A stretch of DNA of 64,000 bases. Origin: Moniliella sp. 'wahieum' (taxonomy: Eukaryota; Basidiomycota; Moniliellomycetes; Moniliellales; Moniliellaceae). Shown here piece by piece: positions 23,031-33,097 of this stretch. The notes under the pieces were generated by a model, which was not told the DNA's origin, made no database searches, and saw nothing but the letters and a program-made list of their open reading frames with translations. The stretch's first letter is position 1, and each line of letters begins with the position of its first letter. The translations under genes and the position numbers were made by a program. Location: NCBI GenBank assembly GCA_003971905.1, contig RSEE01000022.1, positions 620,001 through 684,000 of the forward strand, written 5' to 3'.

Positions 23031-26000
23031 CTAGCCCGTCAGCGCCGCCGCTGCGGCGGCTGCCACTTCGGCATACGTCACTTCGGTTCTCCTCTTGAGG
23101 AGCGGATAGGGGTAGGGCGGCAAAGGCGGCTGGGGCGGCAAGAGGGAGGAAGCATCGACGATTTGAACACGTGAGTGGGGTGTATGGAGGTCGAGCAAAC
23201 CCTGGGTAAAGCTGGTGCGGTCTTCGGTTGGTCCTGGGGGGGGCAAGCGGGTGCCTGAGCCGCGATGGGAAGAAAGACGAGAAGATCGTGTGCCCGTCGG
23301 TCGGTCTAGCTCCATACGGCGATGCAGAAAGCCCGTGTCCATAAGCTGCAGCACATCCAACTCTTCCGTCCGTCCACTCTTCTGCATCAGATGGTCCATC
23401 GCCCCAGCCAAAGCAAGGTAGGAAGTCACGAAGCGTTCGTGGCCACTCAGCTGTGCTGGACGTAACTCTCCCCCACCCCTTCCGCGCGGCGGATCTTCCT
23501 CGAACCGGCGGGGATGCGACGTGGACAAGGGCCGCAACTCGGGCGGACGACTTCGACTGCGCGGAGGTTTGCTCTGGCTCCGCCCGATCGCCCTTCCAGC
23601 CCCACTGGAACGAACGCGCGACGAAGTGCGGGACACTGCCTTGCCTCGCACCCATTGCGGCCGCGGCGGGAGCAGACTAAAGATGACCAGCTCGCCGTGC
23701 GGACCAAAGCTGGCACCGCACCGGCGTGGCGGCAGTGGTGGAGCCAGCATCGTAGACGGAAGCACTACTTCGCCTTCGTCCGACGAGGCAGACGAATCGT
23801 CCGGCCGCGGCAATGACGGTAGGTCAGCACCACGCAGAAACTGGACCACTTTATCCGCTGTCGGGATTTGTTCCTCGGCTCCCTGTTGGTAATCTCGGTG
23901 AGGTGACGCAGAATGTAGGCTCGGGTGCGGAGGGATACCTTGGGACTCCGGTCCAGGTCGTACTCCAACGCTTGCGCAGGGTAGTCCGGCGGCCACTGCA
24001 GTCGTACCCGCACAAACACAGGTTCTCTCCGCGCCCACGGGCCGTACAGCGTCACGATCAGTACCGCTCTGCCACCTCAATCTGTGTCGGGCTTAGTTAG
24101 TATCATCCCTTCTCTCTCTCGCCTGCACGCAAAACCTAGCGAGGTAAGCGAAGAGCTCGACTCACTTTCTCAAAGTTGACCCGATGTTTGTTGAGCGCCA
24201 TGATTTCCTCATTGATGGGCAGCGTGTTGCGCGGTCGCGAATGGGACTGCGAGTTGGAATGCGAATGCGAATGCGATTGCGAGTGGGACCGTGACTGGGA
24301 CCGGGACGGGGATTGATCCGAGGCCAAGGGGGACGTGTCCGACTCAACGTCGTCCGAGCAGATCGAGTCGTCATCCCTGTCCACCTTGACCCTCGCCATC
24401 CAGTCGAGGCGGTCCTGTCCCTCGGGCTGACGGTGGCGTTGGAACGTGCCTCCCCTGATGGTCATGTATCCTTTGGGGCGTCGAAGCCGCGGCGGGGGCA
24501 ACGGCCTGCGGTCGCGGAGGCACCATCGTCGTTGCGCGGGGGTAGGCTTCGCGCAGTCGCTTGAGCGGGAGCGCAGCTGCGTTCACCTCATTGGCCACAT
24601 GGGGCAAGAGCGCGGCCATGCGCCGTTCCAACGGCGACATGGTCTGTCTCGTTCCCGCCGAATAGGAGCCAGTGGAAGGCGCGGCCAACGAGCCTACCAG
24701 CGCATTCGTAATCCGAGTCGATACCCGTGCATCGGGCCCAGGACCCGAGCGCAGAAGCCGACCCACGGCGTCCGGCGGTCGGAAACTTCCGGCTTTGGGA
24801 CTGGAGCGGGAAATCTCAAGAGACAGTGGTTGGGCACCGAGGAGGCAAGCGGTACATTGGGGTTTTGCCCAGCGGGGAAGGCACCCTACCCTTTCCCGAA
24901 GCGCCCCAGCTGGCACTCAGCTCAACGCGGGCCTGTGGGCTGGAGGTGGGGGAGGAGGCAGAGGCAGTGTGGGTGGACGTGATCTGAAGCGGGGGGGGAG
25001 AAAGCCTTGTTCACTAGGCGGGATCCGGTACGAAATGTCCGGCGCGCCAGCACGCGTGATGCGGATATTGATTTTCCCACCCGGTTTGTGGCCCACTTGC
25101 TCTGCCAACGTCTCGGGCACGTTCCACATGCGCAAGGTACGGTCCCTGCTCCACGTGAGCAGCTGGAAGCGGCGATCGTCGTGGTCCGGGTCCGCCCCGC
25201 CATGAGAACGAAAGAGGAACTCTTTGACCACATCCGTGTGGCCTTCAAACCGGTGCACGGGGGCCAGGCGAAAGTCGGGCTGGTCCCCTTGTTCGAGCGC
25301 ACGGCGTTGGGAGGCAGTATGTTGCATGGCTTTCGAGGTGCTCCACATGCTTACGGCAAAATCCGAACGTTGCGGCATGGTCATCACACCCTGGCCAAAG
25401 GGAAGGTGGCGTGCGCGCCACAATGGCGTCGGCGTCTGGATCTCCCCGTGGGCTCAGTGACCAGCTCGCGCTTGCCCACCGCTTCTTGCGCATGGGCGTG
25501 GACAGGTCCACAGTACTTGACCATGCCATCGAGGGAGGGAACAGGTGATCAGTTGGTTGGCGCCATTGGTCACATCCCGAGACCAATCCAAGCCATAAAT
25601 CCGCGACACATGCCCTTCAATCGTGGCCAGCGGTAGCGCGCCCTTGCGCGAGTCCCAGATCAACACTTTATTGTCGACCGCCGTCGCCAGACGGTACTCG
25701 TCCGCCCGGTTCCACTTGACCTGCGTCGCACTAGCGTTCCAGGCAGAATACCCCTGCGCTGGCTTGCCCTGCACCTCGACCCCGCGAGCGCCATCGGACT
25801 CGTTGACCATCCGCAAGTCCCAGACCCACGTCCACGTGTCGATGCCACAGGACGCCACCACGTCGTGGTGGAAGGGAGACCAGTTGATGTCGGTGATGGC
25901 CGCCGATGGCTCTCCAGCACATACTCAATTGGCGACAAGGGTTCCTCCCACCCGCGAACCTGGCGAGGGTGCTGGACCACGGTGCCTTCGCCTCGTGTGA

Positions 26001-26483
26001 CGGCCATGACGCCGGCGCCGGTGATGGTGACCACCGTCGGTTCGCTCAGGCCGGCCAAGAGGGAGATCGGGGCGAGGGGGCTGCCCCAGGACGGGAGGGT
26101 GGTGGTGGTGCTGCGCATGCTGCGGCATGGGCAAAGGAGGTGCGCACCGGCTCGCGCATCGAGCCCAGCTGGCTCGCTTCTGACGGAGGCGCCGGCGTGC
26201 CGCGCTGGGACACATCGCTGACGCCACTGGGAGGCGGGCGGTCCAAGTTCCAGATCAGCAGCTTGTGGTTGGAGGTGGACGCGACCCAGTTGGCGCGGAA
26301 CGTGTGTGGGTTCCACTGGATGTCGGCCACTTCCCACGTGGTGAGGTTGCGCAGGAACCGCGGGTGGTCGTACGGGTTGGCCAGGTCGAGAATAAACAGG
26401 CCCTTGCGCGCGCCCAGCACCACGTCGCGCTGGGCGGGACTGATGCTCATGCTGCCCACGGGCTCGTTGATCTCGACCGACAT
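23031..26483 (-). CDS. MTC5: Mtc5/WDR59-like SEACAT (GATOR2) subunit
   Basis: This vacuolar/lysosomal coat-like subunit regulates TORC1 through the SEA/GATOR2 complex. From MSVEINEPVGSMSISP (ATG 26483) the WD40 propeller reads GLFILDLANPYDHPRFL, TTWEVADIQWNPHTFRANWV and STSNHKLLIWNLD, then CGIDTWTWVWDLR, KWNRADEYRLATAVDNKVLI and THDVV-type repeats ending LTWSRDRTLRMWNVPE. A Ser-rich linker with SR/SH/SQ dipeptides follows, then an RWD domain (EIMALNKHRVNFEK, a 94-bp intron at 24082-24175, GPWARREPVFVRVRLQWPPD). The family's PRRCGASFGPHGELVIF motif comes next. The protein then stops at AALTG without the usual C-terminal helical region and RING. The start is uncertain: coding sequence may begin up to 200 bp further upstream. 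Several frame changes occur. Confidence 0.85.
24231..24312 (-). repeat. Hexamer repeat encoding SR/SH/SQ dipeptides in MTC5
   Basis: GA-rich imperfect hexamers encode a serine-alternating stretch (SRSQSRSHSQSHSHSHSNSQ) in the linker before the RWD domain. It looks like an expanded microsatellite tolerated in a disordered linker. Confidence 0.65.
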
Positions 26484-27131
26484 TTCGGTGCCCCAGCGGT
26501 CGCCCTCGGGCGGACGCACGCCACGGCCGTCATGGGGGTGGTGGGGTGGGGGGTGGGGGGAGTGGAGAGGATGGCGATGGCGATGGCGATGGCGAGGGCG
26601 GGGGGTGCTGCGTCTGCTGCTGGCGGTGCTGCTGGGTGCGGTGCCCGGCGTGGCCAGCACGTTGCTGGCTCTGCGCCCAACGATCGATGAGCCCGCCCTC
26701 TGCTTACGTCACTGTCCTATCCGGCACGTGACCACAGTTGGGCTGGGTGCACACGACTCACACCTCGGCTCGGCCCAGGGGCATAGGCAGGCCGACGCAG
26801 GAGAGATGCGTCTCCAGAGAGGGCGTCCGTCTGGCCGCTCCATCGAGACTAACTCGCCGCAACGAAGGATATGCCAAGGATGGCGCCAGGATGACGCTCA
26901 GGATGGCGCCCATGACGGCGACGATGGCTGCGACGGACGCTGGCGATGGCTGGCCACGTGGCAGGCGCAGAGTAGGGTTGCGCTCCGCTCCCGCGGCGCG
27001 ACAGTGGCGCGTGGGAGGCGGTGGGGTTACACTGGCGCCGGGCGGCGGCGGCGTGCGCGGTGCGTTCGGCGGGCAGCGGACGGAGCATGAGCGCAGGACC
27101 ATCGCCCCGCCGCCCTTCTTCCACCACCACC
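26484..27131. promoter_or_regulatory. Bidirectional promoter, MTC5 / SEC24
   Basis: This 648-bp GC-rich region lies between divergent genes. It contains TTACGTCA at 26704-26711 and CACGTG at 26725-26730, with a second CACGTG near 26955. The part nearest 26484 may be N-terminal MTC5 coding sequence. Confidence 0.55.
26704..26730. promoter_or_regulatory. CRE-like site plus E-box
   Basis: TTACGTCA and CACGTG lie 13 bp apart midway between MTC5 and SEC24. They are candidate bZIP and bHLH binding sites; function is inferred. Confidence 0.35.
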
Positions 27132-30100
27132 ATGTCCCACGCCTGCCCACCAGCGGGCCGTGTCGTAGCGGGCCCGCCGCCGCCCCAGCAGCATCCCCAG
27201 CCGCCTCTCCCGCAGCAGCACCCTGCGCTCCGTCCGTCTGGCCAGCTGCCCCTCCCGCGGCGTGTCCGGCCCCGCTGGCCTGCCCGCCGGCCGGCCGCTG
27301 CAGGGCCATGCGCGCACCGCCAGCATGGTCGTTGGCCGTCCCGGCGCTGGTGTCGGCGCTGGTGTCGGTGCCGGTGTCGGTGTCGGTGCAGCTCCCGCTC
27401 CCGCTCCCGGCGCGGCCCCTTCTCCTGGCGCCGCCCACCTGGCACCCAATGCGCCCCGCCCTGGTGTTCCCTCCCTGCGCGGGCGCGGATGAGCATGCCG
27501 CGCCGGCACGCTCCGCTTCGTATGCCTCGCGCTCTCCTTCTGGCTCTCCGTCCCTGTCGCCGCTCGCCGCTCGCCCAACGGCCTGGCTCACCCATGCTGC
27601 CTCCGCCGCGCCTGCGCTGCTCCAGCCCCGGCTCCAGCGTCTGCTCCAGCGCCCGCGCTGGCGCCTGTGCGTACACCCCAAAAGCCCAATGGCGCGCTGT
27701 CTGCTCAACCCCGCCTCTCGCCTCGTCCGCCCCCGGGCCAGGCTCCTCTGGGCCAGCGGGCAGTGTCCACCCCGGGCCACATGCGCAACATGACCATGCC
27801 CTCCCTGCCCCGCAGTCCGCAGGGTGCGCCTGCCATGGGCCAGCCCAGCGGGCCTCCTGGCCCCGGCGGCCCCGGTCCGCGCCTTGTTCCTCTAGGCCAG
27901 CTGCGTACTGGTCCGGGCGTTCCCGCGGGCGTGCTCCGCTCTCCGTCGGGTCTTAGTCCATCCCTCGCTCCCCCAGCGGCGCTCCTCTCCGCTCCGCCTC
28001 GGCTCTCACCCCAGCCGCCCCTCGCTCCCCTAGTGGTGCCCCCCTGCGTTCTCCCAACCAACTGGGCCTCGCCCGGCCCGTGGTCACCTCCGCTCTGCCT
28101 CCACTCTTGTTCCCGCGCCGGGCGCTGCCGACGGTCCACGCTCGCCCTCCATGTCGGCCCCGCGGCCATCGCATCTCTCCCCATGCGCCCGGCAGGACGT
28201 CCGGTCTCCTTCTCTGGCCCTCCGCCCGGGACCCAGTCCCGGCCACCTCGGGCGTGGCCGCGGCATCGACGTCTCAGCCCGCAGCACCAGGTGCTGCCCC
28301 CGCGCCGTTTCCGGCGCCTACCAGTCTTCCTCACGCTGCAGCCGCTCCGGCGCCGACCCCGGCGGCAGTTCCTGCACCGACTCCTTCTCAGCCCCAAGTT
28401 CCTGCACCTGCACCTGCACCTGCACCCGCACCAGCATCCGCACCCGCGCAGCAAGCTCCCGCACCCATTTCAGCTCCGTTTGCTGCTGCTCCGGCTCCAG
28501 CTCCGGCTCCAGCTCCCGTCACTACTCCTGCTGCCTGCCGCTCCAGCCCCAATCCAAACCAGCGCAATTTCCTCTTCGCGCTGCCCCCATGTCGGCCCAG
28601 CTGAGTACGGCTGCTGTCCCTGTGCCAGGCGCGACTACGTCGTCTCCTGCTCCCATCGCTTCGCCTTCGGCAACCCCAGGACCCACCTCGCGTCCTCCCC
28701 CAGTGCCAACAATCGCCGGCGCGGGTACCCACTGCGCACTTGACCTCGCGCAGTGTTAGTTTTGGTGCGCCCGATGTGCCCAGTCGCAGTGTCAGCGCTC
28801 CTGGCACCGGGGCTGGCTTTGGTGTTCAGCAGTCCGCCATCGAGCCTCAGCTCTTCACCCCCGGTATCGCTAGCGAGCCGCTGAACAGCCCGCTGCGCCC
28901 GTGACGGGGGCCAATGCCCACCGCCGTGCTCCCACTCAGTTTGCCACCCCAGCTGCGGCTGCTGCGTACAACCCTGCTGTAGCGCCCGCTGCCCCCCAGC
29001 GGACAATGAGCGTGCAGCATGCCAGCAGCATGTCGATTTCTGGTGGCCAGGGAATCGCAAAACAGATGGCGGGCATGAACCTGGGTGGCTCGCTTTACGG
29101 CACGGATGGTAACGTGCTTCAGACGGTCAATGTGGCGTCGGGGCCTCCGCCGGTGGATCAAGTGGATCTGTATCCTCCCGATCTGCGTTTGCCACCCGGG
29201 GCTACTGCTGCGCCCGACGCGCTATGTCCAGCCCGACCCGTCGTATCACCGCTGCACTCTGAATGCCATCCCCGCCACGGCGAGCCTGTTGTCCAAGTCA
29301 AAGCTACCGCTTGCCGTCGTGTTGTCTCCGTACCGGAGCCAGCCAACAATGAACCTGTGCCCGTGTCGGATGACCATGTGATTTCCCGCTGCCGCCGATG
29401 CAAAGGCTACATTAACCCCTTTGTTACCTTTACGGAAAATGGGCGGCGGTGGAAGTGCCCCATGTGCAACTTGACCAACGAAGTCCCCGTCCGCTTTGAC
29501 TGGGACGACGACAACAACGTGCCAAGAACCGTTGGCTCCGGCCCGAGTTGACTCACGCTGTCGTTGACTTTATCGCCCCCCGGTCCTACACGGTTCGCCC
29601 GCCCCGCCACTCTACTATATCTTCTGCATTGACGTTGGCGGCAACGCCGTGCGCAATGGCTCGGTCGCTACGGCTGCCAAGGCCATTCGCGAGTCGCTCG
29701 ATAAGCTTCCGGACCACAATGGCCGAACGTGTATTTCCATCATCGCTGTCGACCAAGCGCTTGGCTTCTTCCACATCCGCGTACGTTTCTTGTCCCCTTC
29801 CTCCCATATTTTCTTACTCTTCCTCTGACTGACTTTTTGCGGGTATGGGAAAACAGGAGGACAGTGAGGAGTTCGAGATGCTCGTTGTGGGTGACGTGGA
29901 CGATCCGTTCCTCCCCAAGCCGAGCGGTCTGATTTGGAACCTGGGCAAGTGCCGGAAAGCGATCGAATCGCTTTTGGACAACTTTGGCACCATGTTTGAG
30001 TCCAATGCACTATGGTCCCACGGTAACGCGATGGGCGCAGCATTGCAAATCGCCTATCGCATGATTATGACGCGCGGGGGCAAGATTGCTTGCTTTACTT

Positions 30101-31843
30101 CCTCTTCCCTAGCTTGGGCCCGGGCGCGCTTACGGACCGGGAAGACCTCAAGGCGCTGGGGACCAGCAAAGAATCGACCTACCTCGGTGCCGCTTCGCCG
30201 TGGTACAAGTCTTTCCCCGTCGACTGTTCCCGCGCTCAAGTCTCGGTCGACATGTGGCTCTTTAGCTCGTCGTACCAAGACGTGGCATCGTTGAGTTGCC
30301 TGCCGCACTATACCGTGGTCAAACGTTCTTTTACCCGTCGTTTGACGCGGCCAAGGAAGAAGATCAGGTCAAGTTTTCGACGGAGCTGAAACGTGTGTTG
30401 GCTCAGCCTTTGGCGCTGGAAGCGGTGCACGGCTTCGTGCGTCGAACGGGATCCCCCGCTCGGTTCCACGGGAACTTTTTCGTTCGTTCCACCGACTTGT
30501 TGGCCTTGCCCACCGTCTCGCTCGACCAAAATTACGTGATTGAGTGCGAGATTGATGAGCCACTGGTGAGCAAATTTGTCCTGTTCCAATCGGTGGTGCT
30601 CATGTCGACCGCCGAGGGCGAACGGCGGATTCGGGTGACCAACATGGCTGTGCCTACCACAGCTTCGTTGTCGGAAGTGTACGCATCGGCAGACCAGGTG
30701 GCTTTGGCAACGGTGTGGGCGAACAAGGCGGTGGAAAAGTCCATCTATGGCAAGTTGGAGGAAGGTCGGGACTTGGTGTTTTCGCGTCTGGTGGAACTGT
30801 TGACATCGTTCAAACAGTCCATGACGACAGCAGGCAGTGGCGCGATTACGCACTTGCAAATCGCCGCCAACTTGCAACTGTTGCCCTTGCTCTGCTTGGG
30901 CTTGCTCAAAAATGTCGGACTGAAACAGTCGTCGCAAATTGACGCCGATTGCCGTGCGTACGCACACACGTTACTACCACCTTGCCGGCCCAACTGCTCG
31001 TGCCTTTCCTGTTGCCCAACCTGTACCCCTTGCACGATATGCCCCGGAGGCGGGGACCTGGGTCGAGCTTGTCCCTGAGCCCGGTCAGGAGGGCTGGAGG
31101 TGCTGCAGGAAGAAGAGGAAGGCGACCAAGACACTCTTGCTCCTCTTACCCCGGCAAGCACGGACCCGGCCCAAGGGACCGAGAAGACGAATGGTGGTGT
31201 GACGTCGGTGGACGACGATCAGGCGGGCCAGCTGACCACGCAGAAACAGTTCATTATGCCCCCGCGGCTCAACCCGAGCAAAGACAACATGGAGGCGTTT
31301 GGGCTGTACATTATCGAGAATGGCCAGACGATTTACCTCTGGCTCGGCCGGAGCGCTGTCCACAGTTGATCGTGGACGTGTGGGGGTGGCGAGCATGGAA
31401 GAAGTGCGGTCGGGCCCGGGCGAGTTGCCTGACTTGCCTGACAGCCCTATGAACCAACGCGTTCGCGCTGTCATCCAGCACTCCGCGAGCGCTACCGCAG
31501 CGCCCACTTCCAAGCCCTTGTCACTGTCAAAGAAGCTGAATCAGGCGACCCTTTCGCCCCCGGCTTATCCGTCAACCCGCACACCAACCGTTTCCCCCCC
31601 GGAGCTGCGGCCTTGACATCCGGCACGGTTACAGCTACCGGTACACCAGCTTCTACCGCCCTCGCTGGTGCCGGCCTGCGCAAACATGCCGTCGCTTCCG
31701 GCCCCTCGCCGGCAGTGTACAAGGCACGTGCTAAACAGTTGCTCGAGGACCGCGAACCGTTGTCGGCGGTAGGTATCTTGGAAGGCGGCATGTCCTATGC
31801 TCAGTTCCTCACCAAACTTCGCGCGCGCGTCAATCGGTCTTAG
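27132..31843 (+). CDS. SEC24: Sec24, COPII cargo-adaptor subunit
   Basis: Sec24 selects cargo in COPII vesicles at ER exit sites, paired with Sec23. I prefer the ATG at 27132 (CACCATG context) over the in-frame ATG at 27087. About 740 residues of Pro/Ala/Gln-rich low complexity precede the core, unusually long for Sec24. The core begins with [12 protein letters not shown]. Next come the zinc finger [20 protein letters not shown] with its second CPMC pair, the trunk ([20 protein letters not shown]) and, after an intron at 29781-29856, [20 protein letters not shown]. The beta-sandwich has [15 protein letters not shown]-type sequence, followed by the helical domain and a gelsolin-like domain ([20 protein letters not shown]). 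The end, [16 protein letters not shown], matches the family. Many single-base frame changes occur, most in the low-complexity part and after 30990. Confidence 0.9.
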
Positions 31844-32360
31844 GTCCTAGGTCCTACCCTGCGGCCAGAGCCTCCACGTTCCCCTCGCCCTCGCTTTCGT
31901 CCTCCCCCACCCCTCCTTGCTTACTTACTCTGCGTATCTCCTTTCAAAAATCGTCTCCTCTCTCTCCTCTTAGCCTGAGTGCTTTAGCCCGTAGTCCGAG
32001 CGCCTTGGTCTGAGCGCTCCGCCTTCCCTCGGCTCGCGCTGCTCTTCGCCCTGGCTCGGGGGCGGGCGGGCGGGCACGGATTTTTTAGTAGTCGTGTACG
32101 CACCGGCGGGAGACAAGTTTTGTATAAGTAGTGCAGTTCATGTCGGTGAGCGTGTGAGGCCGGGGGCAGAGACAAGGAGTGGAATAGTAGGTGTAGGTGT
32201 AGGTGTATAAGGTGCACTACCAAACCGAGGTCATGATGCAAGGGCACACGAGTGGATGCGCCTCGTTCCCCAACCAGGATCCAGCAGGATCCAGTTTAGC
32301 TGCGGTGGGGGCGCGTGGACCGGCGGCGCGATGCACACGTGATATGAGACACTTGATGGC

Positions 32361-32410
32361 CAGGGACCAGGAACCAGGGACTAGGGACAAGGGACAAGGG
32401 ACAAGGGACC
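32361..32410. repeat. 7-bp tandem repeat, GGGACAA family
   Basis: About seven imperfect copies of a heptamer (variants GGGACCA, GGGACTA, GGGACAA) lie in the intergenic region downstream of SEC24. Confidence 0.75.
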
Positions 32411-32492
32411 AGACACCTACCCGGCAGGGCAGAGTCCAAGACGCTATCATAGCTCCCATACCATACCGATCGAATCTGGCTCTCGGTCAGTT

Positions 32493-32538
32493 GAGTACTG
32501 AGTACTGAGTCCAGGCTGAACTTCAGTACTCAGTACTC
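32493..32538. repeat. Inverted heptamer arrays (AGTACTG / CAGTACT), hairpin
   Basis: The left arm at 32493-32508 and the right arm at 32523-32538 are exact reverse complements over 16 bp, separated by a 14-bp loop. Each arm is two AGTACT palindromes with one spacer base. The position between convergent genes would suit a terminator or a fragile site (inference). Confidence 0.75.
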
Positions 32539-33097
32539 AGTTGAGGCTGACCCTAAGGCCTCAGGCCCCTCAGGCAAGACGACACTACTAATGATAGAGA
32601 GGTATCGGCGCCAGGCCAACGTGGTATACCATCCTTGCAAAACGAGGGAGAGAGCGAGAGCGAGAACAGCAAGTGCGACAAGGAGACCAGTATAACGGCA
32701 AACAAGGCACCAATAAGGAAAACAAACAAACCCCACGCACCCCAATCCCGAACTCCAGAACTCCAACACTCCAGAAGGGGGGGTGGGGTGGGGGGAAGGG
32801 GGGGAATACTAAGGTACGAGGCGAGGGCGAGCACACTCCAACCCAGTCCGATTCAAGCGAGCCACGGTCCAATTCCACGTTCAACGTTCAACATTCAACC
32901 AATCTTAACAAGGCAAACGGCAAGGGGCCATACGATCCGACCACCATTCAACGCGTGCTTGGCCTGGCATGGCTTGGCTTGGCTTGGCGTTAATCCAACA
33001 CGCTCCCTAGTGGACTAAACGTCCCGCGCGGCACGGACTGACACTACCGTCCATCGCGTGGGCGGGAAAGAAGGCGAGAGGGACCAGGCCGACGCGG

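Larger units (their letters stand above)
31844..33097. other. Convergent intergenic region with tandem repeats
   Basis: These 1,254 bp lie between two stop codons. They hold a GGGACAA heptamer run, an inverted pair of AGTACTG heptamers able to form a hairpin, a short AACGTTC run (32874-32900), G-rich tracts near 32780-32810 and TGGCTTGG repeats near 32970. No gene is recognised. Confidence 0.6.
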
